A stretch of DNA of 46,718 bases. Origin: CAZQWJ01 sp964597265. GTDB taxonomy: Bacteria; Patescibacteriota; 4484-211; JAGQKX01. Below are positions 31,096 to 40,699 of this stretch, piece after piece (position 1 is the stretch's first letter; each line of letters starts with the position of its first letter). The position numbers were made by a program, and so were the translations under genes. The notes below the pieces were generated by a model. The model saw only the letters and a list, made by a program, of their open reading frames with translations. It was not told the origin of the DNA and made no database searches. The stretch spans positions 1 to 46,718 of the forward strand of contig CAZQWJ010000005.1 in assembly GCA_964597265.1 (NCBI GenBank). The letters are read 5' to 3'.

Positions 31096-31893
31096 ATGAC
31101 ACTTATTGTTGCGCTTTTTTTGGGCGTTGTACAAGGGATCACCGAATTCTTACCTGTGAGTAGTTCAGGCCATCTCATCTTGATTCAGTTACTCTTAGAT
31201 ATACCCAATCCCTCGCTCTTTTTCGTGGTGGGGTTACATGGAGGTACACTGGTAGCGACGTTTTGGTATTTTCGTAAAAAACTCGCTACGTACTTCACCC
31301 AATTGCTGAGACGAGAACCAGTAGCACTTCGCCAAACCCAACTCGTAGTGATCGCCACGATACCAGTTGCTGTGGCAGGAGTACTGCTCAACGATTGGAT
31401 TGAACAGTCGCTATTGTCCCTCCCGATTGTAGGTATAGGATATGTCGTTACCACCCTGCTTCTACTACATCTGGCGAAGTCAAACCAGAAGCATACTGAC
31501 ACAACAGATACCTACCAATTTGACCACTATATCGGAAGCAAAGATGCATTGACCATCGGCTTGTTTCAGGCCGTGGCATTGCTGCCGGGTATTTCCCGCT
31601 CCGGCGCTACCATTGTTGGAGGGCATATGCGCCGGTTGCCACTGCAGGATGCGTTTGATTTTTCATTCTTATTATCCATTCCGGCGATTGTCGGCGCGCT
31701 ATTTCTGCAATTAATTGACATGCCTGCCACCACTGATGTCGGGTATACAATCGCAGGCGGTGTTGTCGCCGGTATCAGTGGGCTGATGGCACTATCCGCA
31801 CTACACTATCTGATTGTCCAAAAGAAAATGATCTACTTTGCCGTCTACTGTGCCTTCGCCGCAGCAGTAGCGTTTGTATTCACCCTAATCTAA
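31096..31893 (+). CDS. uppP: Undecaprenyl-diphosphatase
   Basis: The 265-residue integral membrane protein has both UppP/BacA signatures: GITEFLPVSSSGHLIL near the N-terminus and PGISRSGATIVGG after the midpoint, with Glu, Ser and Arg active-site residues present. It recycles undecaprenyl diphosphate to the monophosphate carrier used for peptidoglycan and surface polymers, and its overexpression gives bacitracin resistance in other bacteria. It begins four bases after the beta-propeller gene, probably in one transcript. The stop overlaps the end of rpoD on the other strand by nine bases. Confidence 0.95.
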   Translation: MTLIVALFLGVVQGITEFLPVSSSGHLILIQLLLDIPNPSLFFVVGLHGGTLVATFWYFRKKLATYFTQLLRREPVALRQTQLVVIATIPVAVAGVLLNDWIEQSLLSLPIVGIGYVVTTLLLLHLAKSNQKHTDTTDTYQFDHYIGSKDALTIGLFQAVALLPGISRSGATIVGGHMRRLPLQDAFDFSFLLSIPAIVGALFLQLIDMPATTDVGYTIAGGVVAGISGLMALSALHYLIVQKKMIYFAVYCAFAAAVAFVFTLI

Positions 31894-32976
31894 GTAATCC
31901 TTGAGTTTGCGGGCACGAGTGGGGTGTTTGAGCTTACGCAGAGCTTTTGCCTCGATCTGCCTGATACGTTCTCGTGTTACACCAAAATATTTACCCACTT
32001 CTTCCAGGGTACGATTGCGGCCGTCTTCCAGGCCAAATCGTAGCTCTAGCACTTTTCGCTCACGTGGAGACAAAGTATCCAAGACCTCACGCATGTGCTC
32101 TTTGAGGAGTTCTGACGAGGCCATCTCATCAGGTTTTGCGATCACCTCGTCTTCGATAAAATCACCCAGACGTGATTCTTCATCATCCCCGACTTTCTTT
32201 TCTAGTGAAACCGGCTCTTGTGCAATCTTGATAATCTCGCGAGCACGCTCTGCAGGGATTTCCATCTCCTTAGCTACTTCTTCTGGAGTGGGGGCACGAC
32301 CCAAATCCTGGGCTAGACGGCGGCTGATGCGGATGAACTTGTTGATGGTCTCCACCATGTGGACAGGAATACGGATGGTTCGTGCCTGGTCGGCAATGGC
32401 CCGGGTAATTGCCTGTCGTATCCACCAAGTGGCATAGGTTGAGAATTTGAACCCTCGTCGCCAGTCATATTTTTTAACCGCTTTCATCAGGCCGGTATTG
32501 CCTTCCTGTATGAGATCCAGCATATCCAAACCGCGGCCCAGGTATTTTTTTGCCACAGAAACCACCAACCGCAAATTGGAACGGATCAAGATCTGTTCTG
32601 CTTCTTTGTCACCTTGCTCAACCCGTTTGGCAAGAGACACCTCTTCATCATGCGTGAGTAGCTTGACCTGACCGATTTCAGAGAGATACATCCTGGCTGG
32701 ATCCGAAGGAGATTTGCCAACACGTCGGGATACTTTGTCGATTTTTTCCTGCAATTCTTCGGCGATTGATTTTTTTTCTGTGGGAGCTTTGTCGGATTCT
32801 GTATCTAGGACTTCGACACTCTCATCAATAAGTGCCGCGTACAATTCGTCCAGCTGTTGCAAGTTTTCTTCAGCCTCAGGGAACAACTCCAAAATATCAT
32901 CAACGGTCACGTACCCTTGGCGCTTCCCTTGTTTGATGAGTTTTCGTATTTTTTGGACGTCGGCACGAGATGTCAT
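31885..32976 (-). CDS. rpoD: RNA polymerase primary sigma factor
   Basis: The 363-residue protein has a short region 1.1 (VQKIRKLIKQGKRQGYVTVDDIL), region 1.2 (DPARMYLSEIGQVKLLTHDEE), region 2 with LDLIQEGNTGLMKAVKKYD and TYATWWIRQAITRAI, region 3, and region 4.2 with RTLEEVGKYFGVTRERIRQIEAKALRKL (cited in parts). It lacks the large non-conserved insert of E. coli sigma70. Region 2.4 keeps the residues that read TATAAT-type boxes, which agrees with the TAnnnT boxes seen here. The ATG is used; an in-frame TTG eight codons upstream overlaps dnaG. Confidence 0.96.
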   Translation of the reverse strand: MTSRADVQKIRKLIKQGKRQGYVTVDDILELFPEAEENLQQLDELYAALIDESVEVLDTESDKAPTEKKSIAEELQEKIDKVSRRVGKSPSDPARMYLSEIGQVKLLTHDEEVSLAKRVEQGDKEAEQILIRSNLRLVVSVAKKYLGRGLDMLDLIQEGNTGLMKAVKKYDWRRGFKFSTYATWWIRQAITRAIADQARTIRIPVHMVETINKFIRISRRLAQDLGRAPTPEEVAKEMEIPAERAREIIKIAQEPVSLEKKVGDDEESRLGDFIEDEVIAKPDEMASSELLKEHMREVLDTLSPRERKVLELRFGLEDGRNRTLEEVGKYFGVTRERIRQIEAKALRKLKHPTRARKLKDYLD

Positions 32977-32992
32977 AATTAGGATGTATGTA

Positions 32993-34783
32993 TTATCCAA
33001 GGCCGCGAAGCCGTTCGGTGAACTCTCTAATCATATCATTTATTTGCTTGATTTTCTGCTCCTCGCTACCTTGGCTTGCTTTCTGTTGCGTAAGTTGTCT
33101 GATCTGCTTGCGATAGTACAATTCCTGTAACTGACGCAAGACGCGCTCTATCTCTTTGACCACCTCACTATCAGTATCAAACAACGTCCCAAAATCTCGC
33201 ATGATAAGCATGTCAAGATTTCGGGCGTCTTCGTCAGGTAACGATTGTACAACAGCTGTCAAGTCCGATTGCCCACTCTCCAACCATTCTTTCAACTGGA
33301 CAAAGTAGCGCAAACAGTGCTCCTGCGAAAACACCTCTTCCTCGACCGCGTCGAGTGTTTCACTGTTGAGGATTCTTTTGGGCGCATTGTACAAAAGCGC
33401 AATCAGATAATCCTCCAGTAATTCCTGTCTATTCTTCTTAAGTGTCCCCTGGGGGTCAGGCAGTGGGTTGGTGGGCGAACCTGTTTCGACAAACTGCCGT
33501 CCCTGGTTATTTCTCACCCATGCCGCAAAATCATGCTCCAAGGCTGTGGGCGTAGTATTCAACTGGCTGGCTAACTGCTGTAGATATTCCTCCCTGACCA
33601 CACGATCCGGCAAAACCTGCAAGAACGGGAACATGCCTTCGACTATCTTCTTTCTGCCAAACGCCCCTTGTGTCGGAGCATGTTGGGTTGCTTGCTGGAG
33701 TAGGTAGTCAAATCCAGTCACTGCCTGTCGCAAATCATCTATCAAGCCCTGCTTATTTTTCCTGATTGCTTCGTCAGGATCTTTGCCGCTGGTCAGACGT
33801 GCCACTTTGACTTCAAACCCATGTCGTGCTGCCTCCAAAATTGCCCGATGCGTTGCCTTTTGACCTGCTTCATCTGCATCAAATGCCAACAAAATCCGCG
33901 GCTGGATACGCTCTAACAGCCGTAACTGATCAGCAGTCAGGCCGGTTCCTAGCGGCGCCATGACATTGCTGATCCCCCCATCAACCAATGACACCACGTC
34001 CACATTTCCTTCTACCAGGATTGTATAGCCTTTCTCTCGTGCTGCTGGTTCGGCAATATGATATCCGTAGAGTACATGACCTTTCTTAAACACCGGCGTT
34101 TCTGGGGTATTAAGATATTTGGCTTCTTTGGCGTCGGTTAGTATCCGCCCGCTAAAACCAACAATTCTTCCCAGATGATCAAAAACTGGAAACATGACCC
34201 GCCCGCGAAAGCGATCATATGGTTGATTGCCACGATCACTTTGGATTGCCTGCCCGGACTGAATCAAGAGCTCATCTGCAAACCCGCGTTTTCGTAAATA
34301 ATCTCCTGTACTACGCCACGAATCAGGTGCATACCCTATCCGAAATTTTTCTATAGCCGCATCCGTCAACCCACGCTGTTTGAGATACTCCATGGCAGCA
34401 GTGCCCTGTCTACCATGAAGCGTCTGCTGGTAATATTCCGCGGCAGACGCCAACACTTGAAACAACCGCTCTTTGACCTGCGCACCATCACGCTGAAATC
34501 GCCCGGTCAGGGTAACTCCTGCACGTTTGGCCAATACCTGTAGCGCCTCACCGAACGAGAGGTTTTCTTTTTCCATAAGGAAGGTAAAAATGTCTCCGCC
34601 TTTTTGGCAACCAAAACAATACCACAGCCCTCGTTCTGGCCGGACAAAAAATGAAGGGGTCTTTTCTTGATGAATGGGGCATATCCCACGGAAGTTTTTG
34701 CCGGTTTGTTTGAGCGGGCTGTACTCACTGATAAGCTGCACAATGTCTACCTTGTCACGCACCAATGATACGTCATCTTCCAT
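32993..34783 (-). CDS. dnaG: DNA primase
   Basis: The 596-residue protein has the CHC2 zinc finger (Cys35, His38, Cys56, Cys59), the RNA polymerase core with EKFRIGYAPDSW and FRGRVMFPVFD, and a TOPRIM region with LVEGNVDVVSL and LAFDADEAGQKA. A C-terminal helicase-interaction region follows. It makes RNA primers at the replication fork. TAGAAT (minus strand; 34790-34795) ends six bases before the ATG, so it is probably leaderless. rpoD follows directly, the classic macromolecular-synthesis order, with rpsU missing. Confidence 0.96.
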   Translation of the reverse strand: MEDDVSLVRDKVDIVQLISEYSPLKQTGKNFRGICPIHQEKTPSFFVRPERGLWYCFGCQKGGDIFTFLMEKENLSFGEALQVLAKRAGVTLTGRFQRDGAQVKERLFQVLASAAEYYQQTLHGRQGTAAMEYLKQRGLTDAAIEKFRIGYAPDSWRSTGDYLRKRGFADELLIQSGQAIQSDRGNQPYDRFRGRVMFPVFDHLGRIVGFSGRILTDAKEAKYLNTPETPVFKKGHVLYGYHIAEPAAREKGYTILVEGNVDVVSLVDGGISNVMAPLGTGLTADQLRLLERIQPRILLAFDADEAGQKATHRAILEAARHGFEVKVARLTSGKDPDEAIRKNKQGLIDDLRQAVTGFDYLLQQATQHAPTQGAFGRKKIVEGMFPFLQVLPDRVVREEYLQQLASQLNTTPTALEHDFAAWVRNNQGRQFVETGSPTNPLPDPQGTLKKNRQELLEDYLIALLYNAPKRILNSETLDAVEEEVFSQEHCLRYFVQLKEWLESGQSDLTAVVQSLPDEDARNLDMLIMRDFGTLFDTDSEVVKEIERVLRQLQELYYRKQIRQLTQQKASQGSEEQKIKQINDMIREFTERLRGLG

Positions 34784-34885
34784 AGCGCTATTCTACCTCA
34801 GAAATGATACATATAAGAAAACTGTCACTATGTCTCTGAATGAAGTGTTCATCAAACAATATTATGCATGATACCGCATGTATGC

Positions 34886-34891
34886 TAAAAT
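34886..34891 (+). promoter_or_regulatory. -10 element of tRNA-Ser
   Basis: TGC-TAAAAT gives an extended -10 box 27 bases before the mature tRNA 5' end. No good -35 is seen. Confidence 0.4.
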
Positions 34892-34918
34892 ACGCCTGTA
34901 TACGGACATAAATGACGC

Positions 34919-35005
34919 GGAGGGATGGCCGAGCGGCTTAAGGCGCACGCTTGGAAAGCGTGTGGGTTAACACCCTCGTGGGTTCGAATCCCACTCCCTC
35001 CGCCA
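34919..35005 (+). tRNA. tRNA-Ser (GGA)
   Basis: The acceptor GGAGGGA (34919-34925) pairs with TCCCTCC (34995-35001), followed by discriminator G and an encoded CCA. The anticodon stem CACGC/GCGTG encloses TTGGAAA with anticodon GGA at 34953-34955. A long variable arm (about 34962-34977) marks it as a class II serine tRNA. Confidence 0.96.
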
Positions 35006-35100
35006 TGTCAGTCGCGACTGACGTGATTCCGTCATATATTTACAAGATTCCCAAAATACCTAGTACAACGATCCCAAAAACTATTACAATATACGTATCT

Positions 35101-36315
35101 ATGCGCATAGTTATTTTGGGCGACGCGTTCCCTCCGTATATATCAGGCGTAACCACTCATTGTGTCGAGCTTGCACGTTGGCTTCTGAAGTTTGGGCATG
35201 AAGTCCTTATCCTGACACCACGCCAACCGAAAGAACAAACATTGGTCCCCGATGGCCTCGAAAACGCCCACATTGTCTACTTACGATCGTTTCCTACACA
35301 TTACACACACCTACGTATTTGCTTCCCCAACATGCCCAACGTATTACTGCAATTGAGAAAGTTCAAACCAGATATCATTGATACACAGGCGCCATCTTTT
35401 TTGGGCAACGATGCATTGGCCGCAGCTAAGATACTGCAGATCCCGGTTGTTTCGACGTTTCATACCCTTTTTACATCACGTGAATACCTCCAGATGCTCC
35501 TGAGGATAAACAGAGTAGGTGTTTTTGAAAAAACCAGTTGGGCATACCATCGCTGGTTTTACAACTCAAGCGATCGGGTGTTTGTAAGTACCAGTGGAAT
35601 GCAAGAACTGCTAACCACCCATGGTATTGATACAGACAAAATTGATATTATTCCGATGCTCTTTGAATTTGACCAGGTTCGCCTCCTACCACCAGATGAA
35701 ATCAAAAAGCTCAAAATCGACTATGGACTCAAGACAAACGTAGCGCTATTTGTTGGGAGATTAAGCAAAGAAAAATCACTCGACCGTTTGGTTGAGATTT
35801 GGGCACAGGTCATCAAAGAACACACCGACTGCTCGCTGCTTATTATCGGCGGTGGATCATATGAAACCAAACTCAAAGAACTTATCGCGCGCGCTGGTAT
35901 TACAGATCATGTTGTTTTGACCGGTGCAATCCCTCACCACGAACTTATCTCGAGTGGCGTCATGAACGTAGCGGATGTGTTTGTTTCTGCCAGCACGTCC
36001 GAAACCTTTGGATTGACCGGACTCGAGGCAATGGCACACCAAATACCTCCCATTCTTGCCCGATCCCAGGGTTTGAGTGAAATAGTTGATGCGAGTGGTT
36101 TTACGTGCGACCCTGCTGATCCATCCGCCTTCAAACAAGCCATTTTGAAACTCTTTGACGATCCTGCGCTGAAAACCCGTATGGGTGAACAAGCACGCCG
36201 CATTGCCAGCGAATTTGGCGGAGAAAAAGGAGCTGCCACGATCCATGCGTGCTATGAGAAAACAATCAAAAACTATACACCACGAGAAAACGACTTTCTG
36301 CCATTCAATATATGA
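35101..36315 (+). CDS. Glycosyltransferase family 4
   Basis: The 404-residue GT-B enzyme opens with RIVILGDAFPPYISGVTTHC, typical of GT4 acceptor domains. It has VALFVGRLSKEKSLDRLVEI and VSASTSETFGLTGLEAMA in the nucleotide-sugar domain, including the E-x7-E motif. It should add a hexose from a sugar nucleotide to a lipid or glycan acceptor. TACAAT (35085-35090) precedes the ATG by ten bases; the frame also runs back through tRNA-Ser to 34951, which is not coding. It overlaps the following GT2 gene by four bases. Confidence 0.92.
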   Translation: MRIVILGDAFPPYISGVTTHCVELARWLLKFGHEVLILTPRQPKEQTLVPDGLENAHIVYLRSFPTHYTHLRICFPNMPNVLLQLRKFKPDIIDTQAPSFLGNDALAAAKILQIPVVSTFHTLFTSREYLQMLLRINRVGVFEKTSWAYHRWFYNSSDRVFVSTSGMQELLTTHGIDTDKIDIIPMLFEFDQVRLLPPDEIKKLKIDYGLKTNVALFVGRLSKEKSLDRLVEIWAQVIKEHTDCSLLIIGGGSYETKLKELIARAGITDHVVLTGAIPHHELISSGVMNVADVFVSASTSETFGLTGLEAMAHQIPPILARSQGLSEIVDASGFTCDPADPSAFKQAILKLFDDPALKTRMGEQARRIASEFGGEKGAATIHACYEKTIKNYTPRENDFLPFNI

Positions 36316-37079
36316 CCAATATACCCAAAACCACCATCATCATACCTGCATACAACGAAAGTAGACGACCTGTTTCTCCCCTTAAGAGTGCGCTCAAGGC
36401 TCACCATGTCAGCAAGATTATCATCATTGATGACGGCTCAGCCGACGATACTGTCCATCATATACAAACATACCTGGATACAGAAGGAAACACTCTGGCA
36501 GCAGAAACAGGAATAGAAGTCATATTCATAAAACACACCAAAAACCTAGGCAAAACCGAAGCTATCAAATCAGGATTGTCTCAGGTTGATACACCAACGA
36601 TTCTCATGCTTGATGCAGACATCAAAGATTTTCTACCTCACTACATAGACGCGATGGTCGAACAATTTCACCTCAAAAACGCGGGTATGCTCATCTATTA
36701 CAAACAGAGCAAAGGTCATCCCTTGCTCTGGCTGCTGGATACTTTGCTTAGGTCTGAGCTTTTGTACAACGGAGAACGTATGATTAAGACTGATATACTA
36801 CAGACTGTATTAGAACAGGGTACACAAGGATATATGTTAGAAACAGCCCTTAACATGCACTGCCTGGATCACAACCAAACCATTGTGATCTTAAAAGGGC
36901 CATATTTTCATCATATTCTCAAGGCCGAAAAAGGTGGGGGGGTTATTCAGGGAATCCGGGGTGATATACGTATGGCACGGCAAATTCTCAAGCAGGGAGG
37001 CTTGCGGGCATATCTGCGCCAGCGTCGGGTGATTGGGTCGTTGGTGCGATCAGCACCGTCGGTCACGCTTGACCACTAG
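36312..37079 (+). CDS. Glycosyltransferase family 2
   Basis: The 255-residue GT-A enzyme has TTIIIPAYNES, IIIDDGSADDT and LMLDADIKDF, the nucleotide-binding and D-x-D motifs of GT2. There are no membrane spans, so it is the cytoplasmic type that glycosylates lipid carriers or intermediates. The ATGA overlap with the GT4 gene shows translational coupling and a shared pathway, probably surface glycan or glycolipid assembly. Its stop overlaps the end of dnaJ on the other strand by four bases. Confidence 0.92.
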   Translation: MTNIPKTTIIIPAYNESRRPVSPLKSALKAHHVSKIIIIDDGSADDTVHHIQTYLDTEGNTLAAETGIEVIFIKHTKNLGKTEAIKSGLSQVDTPTILMLDADIKDFLPHYIDAMVEQFHLKNAGMLIYYKQSKGHPLLWLLDTLLRSELLYNGERMIKTDILQTVLEQGTQGYMLETALNMHCLDHNQTIVILKGPYFHHILKAEKGGGVIQGIRGDIRMARQILKQGGLRAYLRQRRVIGSLVRSAPSVTLDH

Positions 37080-38218
37080 GCCAAAATCTTTTCCCACCAT
37101 TTCTGTGGACGGTCGTCTATCTCTTGCAGTTGCTTAAGTAAGTCTTTTTGTTTTGATGAAAGTTTGGTCGGTGTTTCGATTTTGACTGTAACAATCTGAT
37201 TGCCTATCCGTTGTGAGTGCAGGCGTGGTATTCCTTTACCAGGTAAGGATATTTCCGTACCGGATTGCGTTCCGGGTTTGATCGTTACTTTTTCTTCGCC
37301 ATGAATCGTCGGTACCGTGATCGTATCGCCAAGCGCTGCCTGGGCAAAACTAATCGGTACTTCCAAGTGAATATCATGTTCTCGGCGTTTGAAAAGAGGA
37401 TGTGGTTTTACCCGAAACACCACAAACAACTCTCCTGCAGATCCTCCTCGTTCTCCTGCATTGCCGCGTCCAGCAAACCGTAACCGCGTACCAGTGTCAA
37501 CACCTGCTGGCACCTTGAAGGTAAACTCTTCCTGTGCTTGAAATCGCCCACTGCCACGACAGTTGGGACATTTATCTGCAATCACTTCTCCGGCTCCATG
37601 ACACTCAGGGCACGTTACTACCGAACTAAACATCGCCCCAAACACCGATTGTTGTGTCCGCACTCTACCTTGCCCTTGGCACGTCGTACAGGTCGTGGGT
37701 TTTGTGCCTTTTTTGGCTCCAGAACCATCACACGTCTCACATACAAGATACCGAGAATATTTGAGTGTTTTTTCGACACCATGTACGGCCTCATCAAACT
37801 CCAAATCAATCCTAGCTTCCAAATCAGCACCTCTACGCCTTGCTGTACCTGCCTGCCTGCCAAAACCACCCGACCTACCACCAAAGAATTGCTCAAAAAT
37901 ATCAAAAGGATCAGAGAACCCAAATCCATCTTGTGCACCAAACCCACCAAAACCTCCTTGACCAAAACCACCAAACCCAGATGCACCAGCACTCTGATCA
38001 AACGCCGCATGCCCGTACTGATCGTACGCTGCACGCTTTTGAGTATCTGAAAGAACTTGATATGCTTCACTTACTTCTTTGAATTTTCCTTCTGCGTCTG
38101 GAGATTTGTTGACATCAGGATGATACTGTTTAGCTAGTTTCTTGTAGGCTTTTTTTATCTCTGCCTCGTTAGCAGTTTTGGAAACACCCAGGATATCATA
38201 ATAGTCACGTTTTGCCAT
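37076..38218 (-). CDS. dnaJ: Chaperone DnaJ
   Basis: The 380-residue type I Hsp40 has an N-terminal J domain with HPD (AKQYHPDVNK), a Gly/Phe-rich linker, four C-x2-C-x-G-x-G zinc repeats (CETCDGSG, CTTCQGQG, CPECHGAG, CPNCRGSG) and the C-terminal substrate-binding domains. It stimulates DnaK ATPase and delivers unfolded protein. It is the last gene of hrcA-grpE-dnaK-dnaJ. TATACT on the minus strand, eleven bases before the ATG, could allow separate transcription. Confidence 0.97.
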   Translation of the reverse strand: MAKRDYYDILGVSKTANEAEIKKAYKKLAKQYHPDVNKSPDAEGKFKEVSEAYQVLSDTQKRAAYDQYGHAAFDQSAGASGFGGFGQGGFGGFGAQDGFGFSDPFDIFEQFFGGRSGGFGRQAGTARRRGADLEARIDLEFDEAVHGVEKTLKYSRYLVCETCDGSGAKKGTKPTTCTTCQGQGRVRTQQSVFGAMFSSVVTCPECHGAGEVIADKCPNCRGSGRFQAQEEFTFKVPAGVDTGTRLRFAGRGNAGERGGSAGELFVVFRVKPHPLFKRREHDIHLEVPISFAQAALGDTITVPTIHGEEKVTIKPGTQSGTEISLPGKGIPRLHSQRIGNQIVTVKIETPTKLSSKQKDLLKQLQEIDDRPQKWWEKILA

Positions 38219-38245
38219 AGGTACATAAGAGTATAGATGAAAAGG

Positions 38246-38318
38246 AAAAGAGAAAAATTACAGATAGAAGGAGGGTGACAAAGATCTTTTAATTTCTTCT
38301 CTGTAATTTTTCTCTTTT
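38246..38318 (-). promoter_or_regulatory. 18-bp perfect inverted repeat in the dnaK-dnaJ gap
   Basis: The arms are 38246-38263 (AAAAGAGAAAAATTACAG) and its exact complement at 38301-38318, separated by 37 bases that contain AAAGATCTTT and, on the minus strand, CACCCTCC. In the dnaK-dnaJ mRNA this would fold into a long AU-rich stem between stop and start. It may be a processing or termination element. Confidence 0.6.
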
Positions 38319-38320
38319 CT

Positions 38321-40189
38321 CTATTCTTTTTCCTCTTCTTTGTCTACTACTTCTCCTTCTACTGGTTCGGTATCTGACGGCTGCTCAGTTTGGTCGGCGT
38401 GTTTGTACAACTCGCTGCCAATCTTTTGAATTGTCTCACTCAGATCATTGAGGCTTGCTTCAATCGTGGCAGGATCCTCATCATTTTGTACACCCTTGAG
38501 CGCATCAATCTTTTGTTGTACTTCGTCACGCACGGTCTGATCAATCTTATCACCAGCATCTTTGAGAGCTTTTTCTGCCGAATATATCAACGTATCAGCA
38601 CGATTTCGAACATCAATGAGCTGCTTCTTCTTATCATCTTCTGACTTGTACGCTTCAGCTTCCTGGCGCATACGCTCAACCTCTTCATCACTCAGACCAG
38701 TGGAGTCGGTGATAGTAATCTTTTGCTCAGTACTGGTTGCCTTATCTTTGGCCGATACGTTAAGAATCCCATTGGCATCAATATCAAATATGACCTCTAC
38801 TTGCGGAATACCACGAGGAGCTGGAGGAATACCTGACAGGATGAACTTACCCAAAGATTTGTTGTCTGCCGCCATAGGTCGTTCTCCTTGCAACACGTTA
38901 ATTTCTACAGAAGTTTGATTATCCGCGGCCGTAGAGAAAATCTGGCTCTTGGAACTCGGGATCGTGGTATTTCGCTCAATCAGTGGCGTCATAACACCAC
39001 CAAGTGTTTCGATCCCCAGCGTCAGCGGAGTGACATCCAACAACAATACGTCCTTAACCTCTCCACCCAACACACCTGCTTGAATTGCCGCACCAATAGC
39101 CACGACTTCGTCTGGATTTACTCCTTTGTGTGGTTCTTTGCCAAAGTATTCCTTGACTCGCTCCTGCACCAACGGCATGCGGGTTTGTCCACCAACGAGG
39201 ATTACCTCGTGAATATCTTTTTTGTCTACCTTGGCATCTTTGATAGCATTGTCTACTGATTTGAAAGTTCGGGTTACTAGATCCTCTACCAATTGCTCGA
39301 GCTTGGCTCGATTCAGACGCATTTGCAGGTGTTTGGGGCCACTTGCGTCAGCGGTTATAAAGGGTATGCTGATTTCGGTTTCTTGTTTGCTGGATAATTC
39401 GATCTTAGCTTTTTCTGCCCCATCTCGTAAGCGCTGCAAAGCCTGCTTGTCTTGTTTGAGATCTACTCCGTGCTCTTTCTTGAATTCACCGGTTAGATAG
39501 TCAATCAACACATTGTCAAAGTCGTTACCGCCCAAATGCGTATCCCCAGCGGTTGATTTGACTTCAAACACCCCATCACCAACCTCCAAAATAGAGATAT
39601 CAAACGTTCCTCCGCCCAGGTCATACACAGCAATCAGCTCATTATCTTTTTTGTCCAAGCCATAGGCTAGTGACGCTGCGGTTGGCTCATTGATGATGCG
39701 CTTGACCTCAAGGCCAGCAATTTCACCTGCCTGCTTGGTGGCTTGCCGCTGAGAGTCATCAAAATACGCGGGCACCGTGATAACTGCAGCGGTTACTTTT
39801 TCACCAAGATAAGCTTCAGCATCGGCTCTGAGTTTGCCTAAGATTTTGGCAGAAATTTCCTGTGGAGTATATTTTTTGCCTTCGACTTCCACCACGGCCA
39901 TGCCGTCCTTGCCTGAGGTAATGTCATAGGACACATAGTCCGTGGCGCGTTTCACCTCTTTGTGATCTGCCTTCAACCCCATGATCCGCTTAATACTGTT
40001 GATGGTCTTTTGTGGCGCTACAACAAGCTGACGCTTGGCAGGCTCACCCACAACGGTATCCACGACATCCACCACACTTGGTATGGTGTTGCCGCCTTCG
40101 GCAGATGGAATAACTTTGGCCTGTCCACCTTCCATCACTGCTACGACTGAGTTAGTTGTTCCAAGGTCTATACCGACTATTTTTGACAT
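38321..40189 (-). CDS. dnaK: Chaperone DnaK (Hsp70)
   Basis: The 622-residue protein begins IVGIDLGTTNSVVAVMEGG. It has the ATPase signatures VYDLGGGTFDISILEVGDG and VILVGGQTRMPLVQERV, the linker KDVLLLDVTPLTLGIET, and the substrate-binding beta domain followed by a helical lid and an acidic tail ending in EEEKE. It binds exposed hydrophobic peptides in an ATP-controlled cycle with DnaJ and GrpE. It has a normal length. Spacers to grpE and dnaJ are purine-rich and partly similar to each other. Confidence 0.98.
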   Translation of the reverse strand: MSKIVGIDLGTTNSVVAVMEGGQAKVIPSAEGGNTIPSVVDVVDTVVGEPAKRQLVVAPQKTINSIKRIMGLKADHKEVKRATDYVSYDITSGKDGMAVVEVEGKKYTPQEISAKILGKLRADAEAYLGEKVTAAVITVPAYFDDSQRQATKQAGEIAGLEVKRIINEPTAASLAYGLDKKDNELIAVYDLGGGTFDISILEVGDGVFEVKSTAGDTHLGGNDFDNVLIDYLTGEFKKEHGVDLKQDKQALQRLRDGAEKAKIELSSKQETEISIPFITADASGPKHLQMRLNRAKLEQLVEDLVTRTFKSVDNAIKDAKVDKKDIHEVILVGGQTRMPLVQERVKEYFGKEPHKGVNPDEVVAIGAAIQAGVLGGEVKDVLLLDVTPLTLGIETLGGVMTPLIERNTTIPSSKSQIFSTAADNQTSVEINVLQGERPMAADNKSLGKFILSGIPPAPRGIPQVEVIFDIDANGILNVSAKDKATSTEQKITITDSTGLSDEEVERMRQEAEAYKSEDDKKKQLIDVRNRADTLIYSAEKALKDAGDKIDQTVRDEVQQKIDALKGVQNDEDPATIEASLNDLSETIQKIGSELYKHADQTEQPSDTEPVEGEVVDKEEEKE

Positions 40190-40276
40190 AATAATAAAAT
40201 AAGATCAGAGAGAAAAAAGAAAAGAGCAAACATAACGAACTATCTAATTTATCTCCGTATCTTTGCTTTTTACTCT

Positions 40277-40663
40277 TTAATCCTTGCTCTTTCTCACCCT
40301 GACTCTCCCGTGCCGTACTATCTTATCATGCAATCGATACGCATTACTATACACGGTATCCACGATAGCGCCTTCTCCATCAATCGCATCCATTATCGTA
40401 TGGTCAAACGCATCTCCCGGATTCAGGACTATTTTCTCAAAACCTTGCTCTTCCAATAACTCTTGAAACTGTTTCATTACCATTTCCATCCCCTCCGTAA
40501 TACCCAGCAGCTTAAGTAAAAGCGATTGATTGGCAAACCGTACGATATCCTCTTTTTCTTTTTCAAATCGTTTTTCCAGGTTCTGATAATCAGCCAGAGC
40601 GCGTTTTAATTGCGCTTCCAAATCAGTATTCGCTTGGTTATCATCATGCTGTATTTTCGACAT
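40277..40663 (-). CDS. grpE: Nucleotide exchange factor GrpE
   Basis: The 128-residue protein has the GrpE plan: acidic N-terminus, long helix (LKRALADYQNLEKRFEKEKEDIVRFANQSL), and a C-terminal beta domain with PGDAFDHTIMDAIDGE and VRHGRVRV. It releases ADP from DnaK. At 128 residues it is much shorter than the E. coli protein (197), with a short first helix. The ATG at 40663 is preferred over TTG 40699, which overlaps the hrcA stop; a weak purine-rich site precedes it. Confidence 0.93.
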   Translation of the reverse strand: MSKIQHDDNQANTDLEAQLKRALADYQNLEKRFEKEKEDIVRFANQSLLLKLLGITEGMEMVMKQFQELLEEQGFEKIVLNPGDAFDHTIMDAIDGEGAIVDTVYSNAYRLHDKIVRHGRVRVRKSKD

Positions 40664-40699
40664 CTTTGCTCTTCTCTCTTTAATCTTTAATTTTATCAA

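Noticed and set aside
34951..35100. 50-residue N-terminal extension of the GT4 enzyme
   Set aside because: It is read through tRNA-Ser; the GT4 fold starts at ATG 35101.
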